54,038 nucleotides of DNA from Peribacillus deserti (GTDB lineage Bacteria > Bacillota > Bacilli > Bacillales > DSM-1321). A program made the translations under genes and the position numbers. Each line of letters begins with the position of its first letter. Positions within the stretch are counted from its first letter, which is position 1. The DNA lies in assembly GCF_002863585.1 (NCBI RefSeq), contig NZ_PGUY01000025.1, positions 1 through 54,038 on the forward strand. Reading direction: 5' to 3'. This document shows, piece by piece, positions 15,927 through 24,305 of the stretch. The notes beneath the pieces are model-generated. The model was not told the DNA's origin. It made no database searches and saw only the letters and a list, made by a program, of their open reading frames with translations.

Positions 15927-16739
15927 TTAGATTGCACTCTTTTCAATACGATTGGTAAGCGGTTCTATTTTTGAAGGTATACGAAATGAGTGGATGAAAA
16001 GATATAATGCCAAAAATATCAAAGCGGCTGTAATCGTTGAGAGCCAGGATCCCAGTAACAAATTGGAAGAAGAGTGTACTTGAAACAAAAATATTCCGTC
16101 TCCACGGTTCCCAGAAACTCCATAAAATAACCCATAAATTACATTCAACCCTAAGTGGATCCCTGTATCAGCCCATATTGAATGTGTTTTATAAAACGCA
16201 TAAGCAAGGCTGAATCCCAGTGCCACTGAAAAAAAGGTATTGGATATGCTAAATCCTTCATTCCAGCTATCATCAGCCGCATAGACTACGACGGATAACA
16301 GCATTAATGCCTTAAAGGACAGTCTATTCCTATAAAAGTGGAAGACCAGCCCCCTGACAATCACATCATTAATGATAGAACCCAGCCCGTATCCGACAAA
16401 CACCACTACAAGAATCGGGGCAGCTTCAACACCAGATTTTATCCCAGTTATGTGATAGTCCCCCAGGACTATCCTCAAAAAAAATAATAGAGCCCACCCT
16501 GCTGCCCCTATCAGGAATCCAAGCATTAAATTTCTTTGCCAGCCTTGAAAGAATACAATCCCGTAGGAATCCAATCCCTTTCCACTCCATTTTTTCGTTA
16601 AAAAAAAGGCTAATGGAAAGAACATCACTAAATGAACGAAGCGAAGAATATCGTTCATCTGAATTAGAATGGGCAATACATAAAAATAAGAAGCAAAAAT
16701 GAAATAATTCAATATAAATTGTACGGTGTGTTTCCGCAA
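15927..16739 (-). CDS. CPBP-type membrane protein with altered EExxxR motif
   Basis: A 270-residue protein with about eight membrane helices, resembling CPBP (CAAX protease and bacteriocin-processing) intramembrane proteins. The family motif 1, EExxxR, is here NDVIVR at about 124-129, so both glutamates are replaced; the Arg remains. The HxxxN-like motif 3 (HLGLN) is kept in TGIHLGLNVIYG. This suggests a catalytically inactive relative, or a member with different chemistry. I chose TTG 16739 because AAGGGGGA lies about 10 nt upstream; ATG 16769 has no site. Neighbours give no clue to a substrate. Confidence 0.7.
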   Translation of the reverse strand: MRKHTVQFILNYFIFASYFYVLPILIQMNDILRFVHLVMFFPLAFFLTKKWSGKGLDSYGIVFFQGWQRNLMLGFLIGAAGWALLFFLRIVLGDYHITGIKSGVEAAPILVVVFVGYGLGSIINDVIVRGLVFHFYRNRLSFKALMLLSVVVYAADDSWNEGFSISNTFFSVALGFSLAYAFYKTHSIWADTGIHLGLNVIYGLFYGVSGNRGDGIFLFQVHSSSNLLLGSWLSTITAALIFLALYLFIHSFRIPSKIEPLTNRIEKSAI

Positions 16740-16970
16740 GATAAAAAAATCCCCCTTTGAATATAACATTCGACAGGGGTATCCTTTTACCTCTTTTTGT
16801 AAGATCCCGTGGAATTCTCCTGCTGATTTTCGCTGTGCCTCCCGCCTTTCCCGCGGCAGTCCCGCTTATCCGTTCCCAAACAACCCAGGGTATAAATGAA
16901 CAGCAAATTCTAACCCAGCCTAAAAAAAAGACAGATTTCTTTATATCCGTCTGAACCTAAAAGCCGCCCG

Positions 16971-17990
16971 CTACCCCATAAGCCTCTGGTAAACGGACTT
17001 CGCATGGACAATATCCTTTGTTCCATGCACTAATGCCCTGCCATCCTTAAAAACGACAATCCGTTCAGCATCTTTCTGAGCAGAAACAAGATAGGGATTT
17101 GCTTTTACTTCATAGCCCATGGCAGAAAAATCTCTGCCAAGCCTTTCAAGCTCTAGGTCAACCGGGTTTGGCGGCCTGACCTGTACCGTTTCCCTTCCGC
17201 AGAGCACCGCTGTTTTTGTGCTGTTTTCCGGCTGGAGAAACGGGTAGGATGCGGCAGTTCCGCAGGTTAAGCAGTCTTCTTTCTTCGACCGCCCCGTTTT
17301 GATGCTCTGAAATTGACCACTCCATAAATCGAAGCTGACAAAGGTCTCCCTGAGCGCTCCCCTATTCTCGGTCAGGATTTTAAGAGCTTCGGCCGATTGA
17401 TAGGCTACAGTCATTTGAACCGCCGGCCCAATTATTCCTGATGTCTCACAGGTCATGCCCTGAAGCGGAATTGTTCGGAGAAGGCAGTTTAAACACGGTG
17501 TTTTCCCCGGGATGATGGTATAGCTCATTCCAAAGCTGCCGACACAGGCCCCAAAAATCCAGGGGATGTTATATTTGTGGGACAAATCATTAAGGATGAG
17601 CCTTGTTTCAAAGTTATCGGTTGCATCCATGATTAAATCCACATCAGGCACCAGCGGTTGAAGGCTTTGGGCCGTTGCATCGATAACATGAACCTTTACT
17701 TCCGTATCTGAATTGATTTCTTCGAGATGTTTTTTAGCCGCTGCAGCTTTTGGCAGCTTTTGCTCTACATCTTTTTCTGTATAAAGCTGCTGCCGCTGTA
17801 AATTGCTTTCTTCCACATAATCCCGATCGACAATCGTTAATTTTCCGACGCCTGCCCTGACAAGGAGCTCAGCATTAGCAGAGCCCAGTGCACCCGCACC
17901 GATCAGGAGGACATGCTTTTCACCTAATGTATGCTGCCCCTTCTCACCTATCCCTGAAAAGAGAATTTGTCTGGAATATCTCTCTGACAT
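16971..17990 (-). CDS. moeB: Molybdopterin-synthase adenylyltransferase MoeB (ThiF/HesA family)
   Basis: MoeB adenylates the C-terminal glycine of MoaD as the first step in charging it with sulfur. The 339-residue protein has the E1-like nucleotide site HVLLIGAGALGSANAELLVR, the NLQRQQLYTEKDV block, DLIMDATDNFETR with the catalytic Asp, and Zn-binding cysteines in CLNC (about 170) and CLTC (about 240). A 75-residue C-terminal tail is shorter than a rhodanese domain. It follows moaD by 29 nt, forming a moaE-moaD-moeB operon read on the minus strand. It could also serve ThiS in thiamine synthesis, but the adjacent moaD argues for molybdopterin. Confidence 0.9.
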   Translation of the reverse strand: MSERYSRQILFSGIGEKGQHTLGEKHVLLIGAGALGSANAELLVRAGVGKLTIVDRDYVEESNLQRQQLYTEKDVEQKLPKAAAAKKHLEEINSDTEVKVHVIDATAQSLQPLVPDVDLIMDATDNFETRLILNDLSHKYNIPWIFGACVGSFGMSYTIIPGKTPCLNCLLRTIPLQGMTCETSGIIGPAVQMTVAYQSAEALKILTENRGALRETFVSFDLWSGQFQSIKTGRSKKEDCLTCGTAASYPFLQPENSTKTAVLCGRETVQVRPPNPVDLELERLGRDFSAMGYEVKANPYLVSAQKDAERIVVFKDGRALVHGTKDIVHAKSVYQRLMG

Positions 17991-18019
17991 GCTCTGCCTC
18001 CCTGCTTATCTTTCTCTCT

Positions 18020-18253
18020 TTATCCTCCGCTCACCGGAGGGATGAATGCAACGATATCGCCGTCAGACAGAATCGTACTGTCATCTGCAAATTCTTCATT
18101 AACTGCCACCATCACTGTATGAAGGGAGTCTATCCTGTATTGATCTGAGATTCGTTTTTTTAAGCTGATGATGTTTTCTCCGCCCATTTCAAGCGTGACA
18201 GATTCAGAGCCGATAACATCTTTTAAATGAGCAAAAAACAATACTTTAATCAT
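18020..18253 (-). CDS. moaD: Molybdopterin synthase sulfur carrier MoaD
   Basis: This 77-residue beta-grasp protein has the ubiquitin-like fold and ends in the diagnostic Gly-Gly (VSGG), which is adenylated by MoeB and then carries the thiocarboxylate. The pattern KVLFFAHLKDVIGSESVTLE at the start and ILSDGDIVAFIPPVSGG at the end are typical. Its start overlaps the last 8 nt of moaE (ATGATTAA), indicating translational coupling. GGAGAAGGA serves as ribosome site. With MoaE it forms the heterotetramer that converts cyclic pyranopterin monophosphate to molybdopterin. Confidence 0.93.
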   Translation of the reverse strand: MIKVLFFAHLKDVIGSESVTLEMGGENIISLKKRISDQYRIDSLHTVMVAVNEEFADDSTILSDGDIVAFIPPVSGG

Positions 18254-18710
18254 GTAAGTCCTTCTCCTCTGGTTTTCCTTTAGGGTAAGCTACCGTTTCT
18301 TTCTGGTTCCCGATCCATTCCTCTCCATCTTCCCACATCTCTTTTTTCCATATAGGGACTATTTCTTTAATGCGTTCAATCGCATAACGATTCGCCTGAT
18401 AGGCATCATCCCGATGCGGGGTGGACACGGCTATCACGACAGCGACATCTGTGATATCGAGCTTTCCAACTCTATGAGTTATCGCTGTTAAACTATCCGG
18501 CCAGCGTTCTTGAATTTCTCTTCCTATTTGTTCGAGCTTCTTAACCGCCATTGCTTCGTAGGCTTCGTAGAATAAATATAGTGTTTTCTTTCCATAAGTC
18601 AGTTCGCGAACTGTCCCGATAAAGGTGGTCACTGCCCCGGCATTGCGTGATATGACTTTATCAATTACTTCTTGTACATCAATTGCATTTCTAGTAATTT
18701 CATAATTCAT
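18246..18710 (-). CDS. moaE: Molybdopterin synthase catalytic subunit MoaE
   Basis: A 154-residue large subunit of molybdopterin synthase. Recognisable blocks are GAVTTFIGTVRELTYGKKTL, LFYEAYEAMAVKKLEQIGRE, VGKLDITDVAVVIAVSTPHR and IVPIWKKEMWEDGEEWIGNQ; the last holds the catalytic Lys residues. It is first in a moaE-moaD-moeB operon. Genes for the early steps (moaA, moaC) and for insertion (moeA, mobA) are not in the window. The 297-bp gap to the divergent pdxK carries AT-rich promoter-like sequence but no clear operator. Confidence 0.93.
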   Translation of the reverse strand: MNYEITRNAIDVQEVIDKVISRNAGAVTTFIGTVRELTYGKKTLYLFYEAYEAMAVKKLEQIGREIQERWPDSLTAITHRVGKLDITDVAVVIAVSTPHRDDAYQANRYAIERIKEIVPIWKKEMWEDGEEWIGNQKETVAYPKGKPEEKDLHD

Positions 18711-19007
18711 GGCCGTTTTCCTTTGATAAAATATTTTTTGGTCATACGGTAAAAATAAGTGCAGCTTTAAGGAGTCTTATAGTAACAGGATAATAGGTAT
18801 AATAAATTATCTCAACATTATTGCAATTTCGTAAACCAAGTCTCCTGCTGACATCTTAATCCCATATCAAATTCTTGTTCTAACACAGAATATGTTATAT
18901 CCTTAAAGGAAAGTCGGATTATTAACTTTTATTGTCTATTTACCGTTAATTAGGGATACTAAACAAGCAGCAGCAAATTTTACAGGCCTTAAGGGGGTTA
19001 TTTACCT

Positions 19008-19847
19008 ATGAGTATGAAAAAAGCATTAACTTTAGCAGGTTCCGATACAAGCGGCGGCGCTGGCATCCAGGCTGACCTTAAAACGATGCAGGAGCTGGGC
19101 GTTTATGGGATGACGGCATTGACAACCATCGTCACAATGGACCCCAAGAACCATTGGCATCATAATGTGTTCCCTATTGAATTAAGCACAATTGAAACTC
19201 AGTTAGATACCGTTCTTTCTACCGGGATTGATGCAATGAAAACTGGCATGCTCGGTTCTGTAGAAATTATTGAGCTGGCAGCTAAAATTATAGATGAGAA
19301 TAAATTAACCAACGTGGTTATCGATCCTGTTATGGTCTGCAAAGGTGAAGATGAAGTTCTTCATCCGGAAACGGCTGTAGCTTTGCGAGATATCCTGGTT
19401 CCTAGAGCTCTTGTGGCAACACCAAACCTTTTTGAGGCTGCTCAGTTAGCAGGGACAAGCCCGATCAAGACGGTTGAAGACATGAAGCAGGCTGCTGTAA
19501 AGATCCATGAATCTGGCGCTAAGTATGTACTTATAAAAGGCGGCAGCAAACTGCAGCATGAAAAAGCCATTGACCTGCTGTACGATGGAAAAGAATTCAC
19601 TGAGCTTGAATCTGAACGGATTGACACTGCGTATACTCACGGCGCTGGCTGCACCTATTCAGCTGCTATCACAGCTGAACTTGCAAAAGGCAAAGATGTC
19701 CGTGAAGCTGTGCTGACTGCAAAAGAGTTTATCACTGAAGCAATCCGCCACTCATGGAAGCTGAATGAGTATGTAGGCCCGACTATGCATGGAGCATACC
19801 GCCGTTTTGGCGCTGGACGTTTAGAAGCAGAACAGCTTACTAACTAA
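19008..19847 (+). CDS. pdxK: Pyridoxal/HMP kinase PdxK (ThiD family)
   Basis: A 279-residue ribokinase-family kinase, orthologous in sequence and place to B. subtilis YwdB, first named ThiD and later shown to act as pyridoxine/pyridoxal kinase. The N-terminal KALTLAGSDTSGGAGIQADL, VVIDPVMVCKGEDEVL and the catalytic loop DTAYTHGAGCTYSAAITAEL are clear. The Cys in HGAGC is the residue linked to pyridoxal chemistry in such dual enzymes. Phosphorylation of hydroxymethylpyrimidine is a possible second activity. AAGGGGGT precedes the ATG. A terminator follows. The TPP riboswitch 1.4 kb downstream does not control it. Confidence 0.9.
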   Translation: MSMKKALTLAGSDTSGGAGIQADLKTMQELGVYGMTALTTIVTMDPKNHWHHNVFPIELSTIETQLDTVLSTGIDAMKTGMLGSVEIIELAAKIIDENKLTNVVIDPVMVCKGEDEVLHPETAVALRDILVPRALVATPNLFEAAQLAGTSPIKTVEDMKQAAVKIHESGAKYVLIKGGSKLQHEKAIDLLYDGKEFTELESERIDTAYTHGAGCTYSAAITAELAKGKDVREAVLTAKEFITEAIRHSWKLNEYVGPTMHGAYRRFGAGRLEAEQLTN

Positions 19848-19874
19848 TCCATCAGGCTGAATATATATTTGAAA

Positions 19875-19901
19875 GGAACCGGTGCAGACCGGTTCTTTTT
19901 T
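19875..19901 (+). terminator. pdxK terminator
   Basis: GAACCGG and CCGGTTC form the stem around TGCAGA, followed by a run of T. Confidence 0.85.
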
Positions 19902-20087
19902 ATACAATTACCTATCCAAACGACTCAGACTAAGAGAAATTTTACAGAATGCATCTTTCGCTTTCTTTTATAATTTTTAGTAAGATAGTAAGATAAGGAA
20001 TTGTTCGAAATACTATTACTTATGGATGATAAGGCAGACAGCCTAGAATATGTTATGAATTTCGCAGTAGTTCGAGGAGGTATTTGT

Positions 20088-20435
20088 ATGGAACCTATTA
20101 TTCAGGCTGATGTGCAGGCTCTGATCAATTCTTATGCTAATGAAGATGTATATCTGCATCTGGAAACAACAAACGGGGCCTATGCTACACATTTTGATGA
20201 GTCCTTTTTTTCAGTGGGCGCTTATATCAGGAATGCATTTCTTCAGTATGAGCTTGGCAAGATTGTCGGTATGGGACCTTACAGGGTCGGCCTTAAGCTT
20301 TCAATAGGCTGGGTGTATGCAGAAGGCTTAACCCACTATGAACAAGATGCCAAAGGGCGTCTCTTGATGGCTGGGCTTGATCCGGCCGGGAAGCTTGCTG
20401 TTGCCCTTCAAATCAGCAAAACACCATTTGAATAA
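20088..20435 (+). CDS. yojF: YojF-like protein (DUF1806)
   Basis: A 115-residue protein of the DUF1806 family, which accompanies bshB2 in many Bacillus species as it does here. Blocks such as EPIIQADVQALINSYANEDV and GPYRVGLKLSIGWVYAEGLT are family-typical. The ATG at 20088 is preceded by CGAGGAGG; the open frame extends upstream but lacks a site. The 14-nt gap to bshB2 implies one transcript and perhaps a shared role in bacillithiol metabolism, though no activity is established for YojF. Confidence 0.85.
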   Translation: MEPIIQADVQALINSYANEDVYLHLETTNGAYATHFDESFFSVGAYIRNAFLQYELGKIVGMGPYRVGLKLSIGWVYAEGLTHYEQDAKGRLLMAGLDPAGKLAVALQISKTPFE

Positions 20436-20449
20436 AGGAGAGGAACACG

Positions 20450-21142
20450 TTGACATTTGAAAAAGAAAGACAAGTACTAGTCATATTTCCTCATCCGGAT
20501 GATGAGGCCTTCGGAGTTTCCGGCACCATTGCTTCCCATGTAAATAATGGAACTCCTGTTACGTATGCATGCCTGACACTTGGTGAAATGGGCCGAAACC
20601 TGGGGAATCCCCCTTTTGCCACGAGAGAGTCCCTCCCGATCATCCGCAGACAGGAACTTAAGGATGCAGCTTCGGCTCTTGGGATACAGGACTTGCGGAT
20701 GCTTGGACTCCGTGATAAAACAATCGAATTCGAAGATGATGAAAAGCTGGCGGATCTTATGTATGCCATGATTCAAGAGTTGAATCCTTCGCTGATCATC
20801 ACTTTCTATCCCGGCTACAGTGTACATCCTGACCATGAAGCAACAGGCCGTGCCGTTGTACGTGCAGTCGGCCGCATCCCAAAGGATAAGAGGCCTAAGC
20901 TGCATTGTGTGGCTTTTTCCAACAACTGTGTCGAAGAACTTGGTGAAGCAGATATCCGATATAACGTAAAATCAGTGGAAAAACAGAAAATTGCCGCCAT
21001 TATGGCTCACCGCTCGCAAACACAATATATGGTCGCAGCCTGGGGCGATAAACTAGAAACGCAGGATCCCGAGCTCCTTGCCTGGATTCACAATGAGCGG
21101 TTCTGGACGTATCAGTGGCCAGAAGAAAATCAGAAGGTTTAG
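20450..21142 (+). CDS. bshB2: Bacillithiol biosynthesis deacetylase BshB2
   Basis: BshB2 is a zinc-dependent GlcNAc-malate deacetylase or bacillithiol-conjugate amidase of the LmbE family. The 230-residue protein has the Zn motif IFPHPDDEAFG (His15, Asp18) near the N-terminus and the second metal or catalytic His in YPGYSVHPDHEATGRAVV. The TTG start at 20450 is supported by AAAGGAG 9 nt upstream; frame and family length agree. In B. subtilis BshB1 (YpjG) and BshB2 (YojG) overlap in function; this one pairs with yojF. It makes the low-molecular-weight thiol used in place of glutathione. Confidence 0.92.
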   Translation: MTFEKERQVLVIFPHPDDEAFGVSGTIASHVNNGTPVTYACLTLGEMGRNLGNPPFATRESLPIIRRQELKDAASALGIQDLRMLGLRDKTIEFEDDEKLADLMYAMIQELNPSLIITFYPGYSVHPDHEATGRAVVRAVGRIPKDKRPKLHCVAFSNNCVEELGEADIRYNVKSVEKQKIAAIMAHRSQTQYMVAAWGDKLETQDPELLAWIHNERFWTYQWPEENQKV

Positions 21143-21211
21143 ATGACAGGTACATGATGGAATAACTGTCAAATTTCCTGGACTAAAACAACCTGTTCCC
21201 TAAGTTAATGG

Positions 21212-21240
21212 TTGACAGTGCTCAGAAAATATCTTAACCT
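21212..21240 (+). promoter_or_regulatory. Promoter upstream of the TPP riboswitch
   Basis: A consensus TTGACA at 21212-21217 is followed, after 17 bp, by TAACCT at 21235-21240. This would start transcription just before the riboswitch. The -10 match is only three of six, so confidence is moderate. Confidence 0.5.
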
Positions 21241-21258
21241 TAGGTCGATTATAAAATA

Positions 21259-21348
21259 TTCCACTAGGGGTGCCTTCTGGCTGAGATAAGGATGTAGACT
21301 TAATCCCTTTGAACCTGATATGGGTAACCCCAGCGTAGGAAAGTGGAG
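21259..21348 (+). promoter_or_regulatory. TPP (THI-box) riboswitch
   Basis: The conserved thiamine-pyrophosphate aptamer is complete: GGGGTGCC, GGCTGAGAT, CCCTTTGAACCTGAT, GGGTAA and CCAGCGTAGGAAAGT occur in order. The closing helix P1 pairs CCACT (21261-21265) with AGTGG (21342-21346). The bases just after P1, GGAGC, can pair with GCTCC of the downstream terminator, an alternative antiterminator. In the usual mechanism TPP binding stabilises P1 and lets the terminator form. The next gene on this strand is lipM, followed by lipA, not a thiamine gene. Confidence 0.93.
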
Positions 21349-21390
21349 CCGGAATATATCAGGCTTTTTTAGCTGTTTTTTTGTATTTCC

Positions 21391-21419
21391 CCGCTCCTTT
21401 TTTAAGGAGCGGTTTTTTT
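21391..21419 (+). terminator. Riboswitch-coupled intrinsic terminator
   Basis: CCGCTCCTT and AAGGAGCGG form a 9-bp stem with a T-only loop, followed by seven T. It lies 43 nt after the aptamer and about 105 nt before lipM, as expected for transcription attenuation. Confidence 0.9.
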
Positions 21420-21523
21420 GCGTCCCTTCCTGCTTTTTGAGAGCGTTCAAGATGCAGGAGCGGTAAACTTAGGGATAGTGAGTTCTCCATTACTGTCTTT
21501 TTTACGTGAAAGAGGTTGTAGCA

Positions 21524-22348
21524 TTGGAAAAGGAAACTTGGTTATTTATAGACTCAGGAGTGAACACTCCATCTTTTAACATGGCGTTAGATGAAGCCTT
21601 GCTTAATTGGCACAGCAAAGGCCTTATTCCACCAGTGATCCGGTTTTACGAATGGAATCCCCCCGGTATGTCTGTCGGTTACTTTCAAAAGGTTCATGGA
21701 AGGATTGATGTGGAAGCTGTACATAACAAAGGATTTCAGCTGGTGAGAAGGATGACAGGAGGAAGAGCTGTCCTCCACGACCAAGAACTTACATACAGTG
21801 TAATTGTCGGAGAACAGCATCCGAAAATGCCTAAAACAGTGACGGAGGCATACCGTGTGATTTCCCAGGGTCTGCTTGAAGGATTCAGAGAATTAGGAAT
21901 TGATGCAGAACTAGCGGTTCCAGACAAAGGCAAGATCATTGGCAAAACCAATTCTGCTGTCTGTTTTGATGAGTCGTCCTGGTATGAATTGATCGCTGGC
22001 GGAAGGAAATCAGCGGGAAGCTCGCAATGCCGCCAGAAAGGCGTCATTCTTCAGCATGGTTCCATTCCGCTGGAAATCGATGAGGAAATCTTATTTGACT
22101 GCTTTATTTATGCGAATGAACGTGTCAAAGAAAGAGCCCGTAAAGCGTTTCAGGGCAAAGCCGCATCCATCAATGAACTTACCGGAAAGCAGAGCGATAT
22201 GAAAGAAGTAAAGGACGCTTTTTATAAAGGGTTTCAAAAAGGATTGGACATCATACTTGAGCCCTATAAGCTCACTCCGGAACAACTGGCTGAAGTTAAA
22301 AACATCGAAGAAAAATATCTATCTGACGAATGGAATTATTCGCGATAA
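21524..22348 (+). CDS. lipM: Octanoyl-ACP:GcvH octanoyltransferase LipM
   Basis: LipM transfers octanoate from acyl carrier protein to GcvH, the entry point of lipoate assembly in Bacillus. The 274-residue protein shows the ligase-like fold: [52 protein letters not shown], the catalytic Cys near 147 in [14 protein letters not shown], and [21 protein letters not shown] chose TTG 21524: AAAGAGG lies 8 nt upstream and the protein then starts MEKETW as usual; GTG 21506 would overlap the site. lipA follows after 14 nt, so the two form an operon. A TPP riboswitch with terminator lies directly upstream. Confidence 0.92.
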   Translation: MEKETWLFIDSGVNTPSFNMALDEALLNWHSKGLIPPVIRFYEWNPPGMSVGYFQKVHGRIDVEAVHNKGFQLVRRMTGGRAVLHDQELTYSVIVGEQHPKMPKTVTEAYRVISQGLLEGFRELGIDAELAVPDKGKIIGKTNSAVCFDESSWYELIAGGRKSAGSSQCRQKGVILQHGSIPLEIDEEILFDCFIYANERVKERARKAFQGKAASINELTGKQSDMKEVKDAFYKGFQKGLDIILEPYKLTPEQLAEVKNIEEKYLSDEWNYSR

Positions 22349-22362
22349 AGGAGCATTAGTAA

Positions 22363-23274
22363 ATGGCTAATAATCAGGAACATCTCAGGAAACCAGAATG
22401 GCTGAAGATTAAATTAAACACGAACAAAGAATATAATGGCCTTAAGAAAATGATGCGCGAGAAAAAATTACATACGGTCTGTGAAGAAGCTAGATGCCCA
22501 AACATCCATGAGTGCTGGGCTGTAAGAAAAACAGCGACTTTTATGATCCTTGGAGATATTTGTACAAGGGCGTGCCGTTTCTGTGCCGTAAAAACGGGAC
22601 TGCCGACAGAGCTTGATTGGCAGGAGCCGGAACGCGTGGCTGAATCCGTTGAAACAATGGGATTGAAGCATACAGTTATCACAGCCGTTGCCCGGGATGA
22701 TTTAAAAGATGGAGGCGCAGCCGTTTTTGCTGAAACTGTCCGTGCAATCCGCCGAAGAAATCCTTTCTGTACCATCGAAGTACTTCCTTCAGACATGAAG
22801 GGCGATGATGAAAGCATCATGACTCTGATGGATGCAAAGCCGGATATTTTCAATCATAATATCGAAACCGTACGACGCTTGACGAAACGCGTCCGTGCCG
22901 TGGCTACGTATGACCGTTCACTCAGCCTTCTCAAGCGAGTGAAAGAACTAAGCCCAAAAACACCAACTAAATCCAGCATTATGGTTGGACTTGGAGAAAC
23001 AAAAGAAGAGATTATTGAGGCTATGGATGATCTTCGGGCACATGATGTGGATATCATCACGATCGGCCAGTACCTGCAGCCGACTAAGAAGCATCTGAAG
23101 GTAGAACGCTACTACCACCCGGATGAATTTGCTGAATTAAAAGCCATTGCATTATCCAAAGGATTCAGCCATTGTGAAGCAGGACCTCTTGTCCGTTCTT
23201 CCTACCATGCAGATGAGCAGGTAAATGCAGCAGCAAAAGACCGCCAAATGCAGGCTGAAGTACAAGAAGTATAA
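22363..23274 (+). CDS. lipA: Lipoyl synthase LipA
   Basis: LipA is a radical-SAM enzyme that inserts two sulfur atoms into octanoyl groups bound to GcvH or E2. The 303-residue protein has both iron-sulfur cluster motifs: the auxiliary cluster cysteines 40, 45 and 51 ([13 protein letters not shown]) and the radical-SAM CTRACRFC with Cys67, 71 and 74. The terminal region [15 protein letters not shown] contains the RSSYHA signature whose Ser ligates the auxiliary cluster. AAAGGAG precedes the ATG. It is the second gene after lipM and is closed by its own terminator. Confidence 0.96.
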   Translation: MANNQEHLRKPEWLKIKLNTNKEYNGLKKMMREKKLHTVCEEARCPNIHECWAVRKTATFMILGDICTRACRFCAVKTGLPTELDWQEPERVAESVETMGLKHTVITAVARDDLKDGGAAVFAETVRAIRRRNPFCTIEVLPSDMKGDDESIMTLMDAKPDIFNHNIETVRRLTKRVRAVATYDRSLSLLKRVKELSPKTPTKSSIMVGLGETKEEIIEAMDDLRAHDVDIITIGQYLQPTKKHLKVERYYHPDEFAELKAIALSKGFSHCEAGPLVRSSYHADEQVNAAAKDRQMQAEVQEV

Positions 23275-23299
23275 CATGAGATGATTCGATCTGCTTAGG

Positions 23300-23328
23300 C
23301 CGCCGAGGCTTTCTCGGCGGTTCTTTTT
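23300..23328 (+). terminator. lipA terminator
   Basis: CCGCCGAG and CTCGGCGG form an 8-bp stem with a GCTTT loop, followed by a T-rich run. Confidence 0.85.
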
Positions 23329-23379
23329 CTTTGTGCCTAACGAGTGTTTGCGGTTAGATAAAGATCTGTATCAGCAATA

Positions 23380-23565
23380 AGCATATTCCGCTTGGGATAC
23401 GCATAAATGAAGCGGGATAAGCATAAAGCAGCCTGCATAAGCATTGAATTTTGACAGATCAGCATAAAGGCAGAAACTATAAGCATAAAACCTATAAACC
23501 AAAGCATAAACCTTCTGAACATAAGCATATTTCCCCTAAAGGTAAGCATAAACCATGCTTCATCA
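23380..23565 (+). repeat. Helically phased AGCATAA array 2 (nine units)
   Basis: AGCAT motifs (CGCAT in unit 2) start at 23380, 23400, 23420, 23440, 23461, 23482, 23503, 23524 and 23545, giving steps 20, 20, 20, then five of 21 bp. This is identical to array 1. Unit-specific variants are also shared: unit 3 AGCATAAAGC, unit 4 AGCATTG ending CAGATC, unit 8 AGCATATTTCC. Similarity continues about 130 bp further, to CAGTTTTTCAATAAA at 23679, matching 6681 after array 1. So the whole block was copied, not individual units. It lies between convergent lipA and the GSDH gene. Confidence 0.87.
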
Positions 23566-23697
23566 AACTACGCGCGTGAGATTTAGTAAAAACCTCTTTA
23601 AAATGCATGTTCCTAACAGATGACAGCCAAGATTTCTATAAAATATACCAAAATTTATTTATTAGACGCAAAAAATGGCAGTTTTTCAATAAATAAA

Positions 23698-23886
23698 GGC
23701 TCTCTTTTCTAAAAGAATATTGCTTTTTAATTGTTACGTCACTCGTCACTCTATTGTTCAGTCAGGTCGATTGGAGCATAAGGTGCGAGACTCCTGCGGG
23801 AGCAGCGGGACAGGTGAGACCCCGCAGGCGAAGCCGAGGAGGCTCACCGCCCGCCCCGCGGAAAGCGAGCATGCCTTGCGCTCCAA
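23698..23886. mobile_element. MITE-like element, copy B (inverted, right end lost)
   Basis: It begins GGCTCTCTTTTCTAAAAG, the terminus seen at the right end of copies A and C, and continues through the shared GC-rich core (GGTGCGAGACTCCTGCGGGA onward) to about GAAAGCGAGCATGCC. The other terminus is not found, so it is truncated or diverged. It sits directly after the conserved tail of array 2. The following 23890-24200 is AT-rich with no convincing gene; an 18-codon frame at 24239 (MEKQSCSYFDQ) with a good ribosome site may be a remnant. Confidence 0.7.
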
Positions 23887-24202
23887 ATCTGCCGGTGCCT
23901 TAAGCGCACCCTTTGTCCTTCAGCTGCCCAAACTCCGTACTCTTTATCTTTAAAAAACTGACAAAATAACCTTTCTTCCGGGGGATGTATATTCAGGGGA
24001 TACATTTCGCACATAAAATCATTTTAATTTTTCATGAAACAATACATATAAAATATAAAGCAGTTTTTATCAAGGGGGTACTTTTCTAGATAATGGATAG
24101 AACCTCTTCCCCATTCCTGCATCACCCGCAGAAGAACTTTCCTCTGACCCGCTCACTTCGGAATTGGGCTAACCTGTGACCGGCATATATTTGTATAAAA
24201 AA

Positions 24203-24224
24203 AATCCACCCAACAGGGTGGATT
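24203..24224 (-). terminator. Terminator of the GSDH lipoprotein gene
   Basis: AATCCACCC and GGGTGGATT pair around AACA; on the minus strand a run of eight T follows. It lies about 80 bp after the stop. Confidence 0.8.
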
Positions 24225-24305
24225 AAAAAGGGGATATTATGGAAAAACAATCATGTTCCTATTTTGACCAGATTCAAGCAAGTGTATACCTGCACTAAAA
24301 AATTT

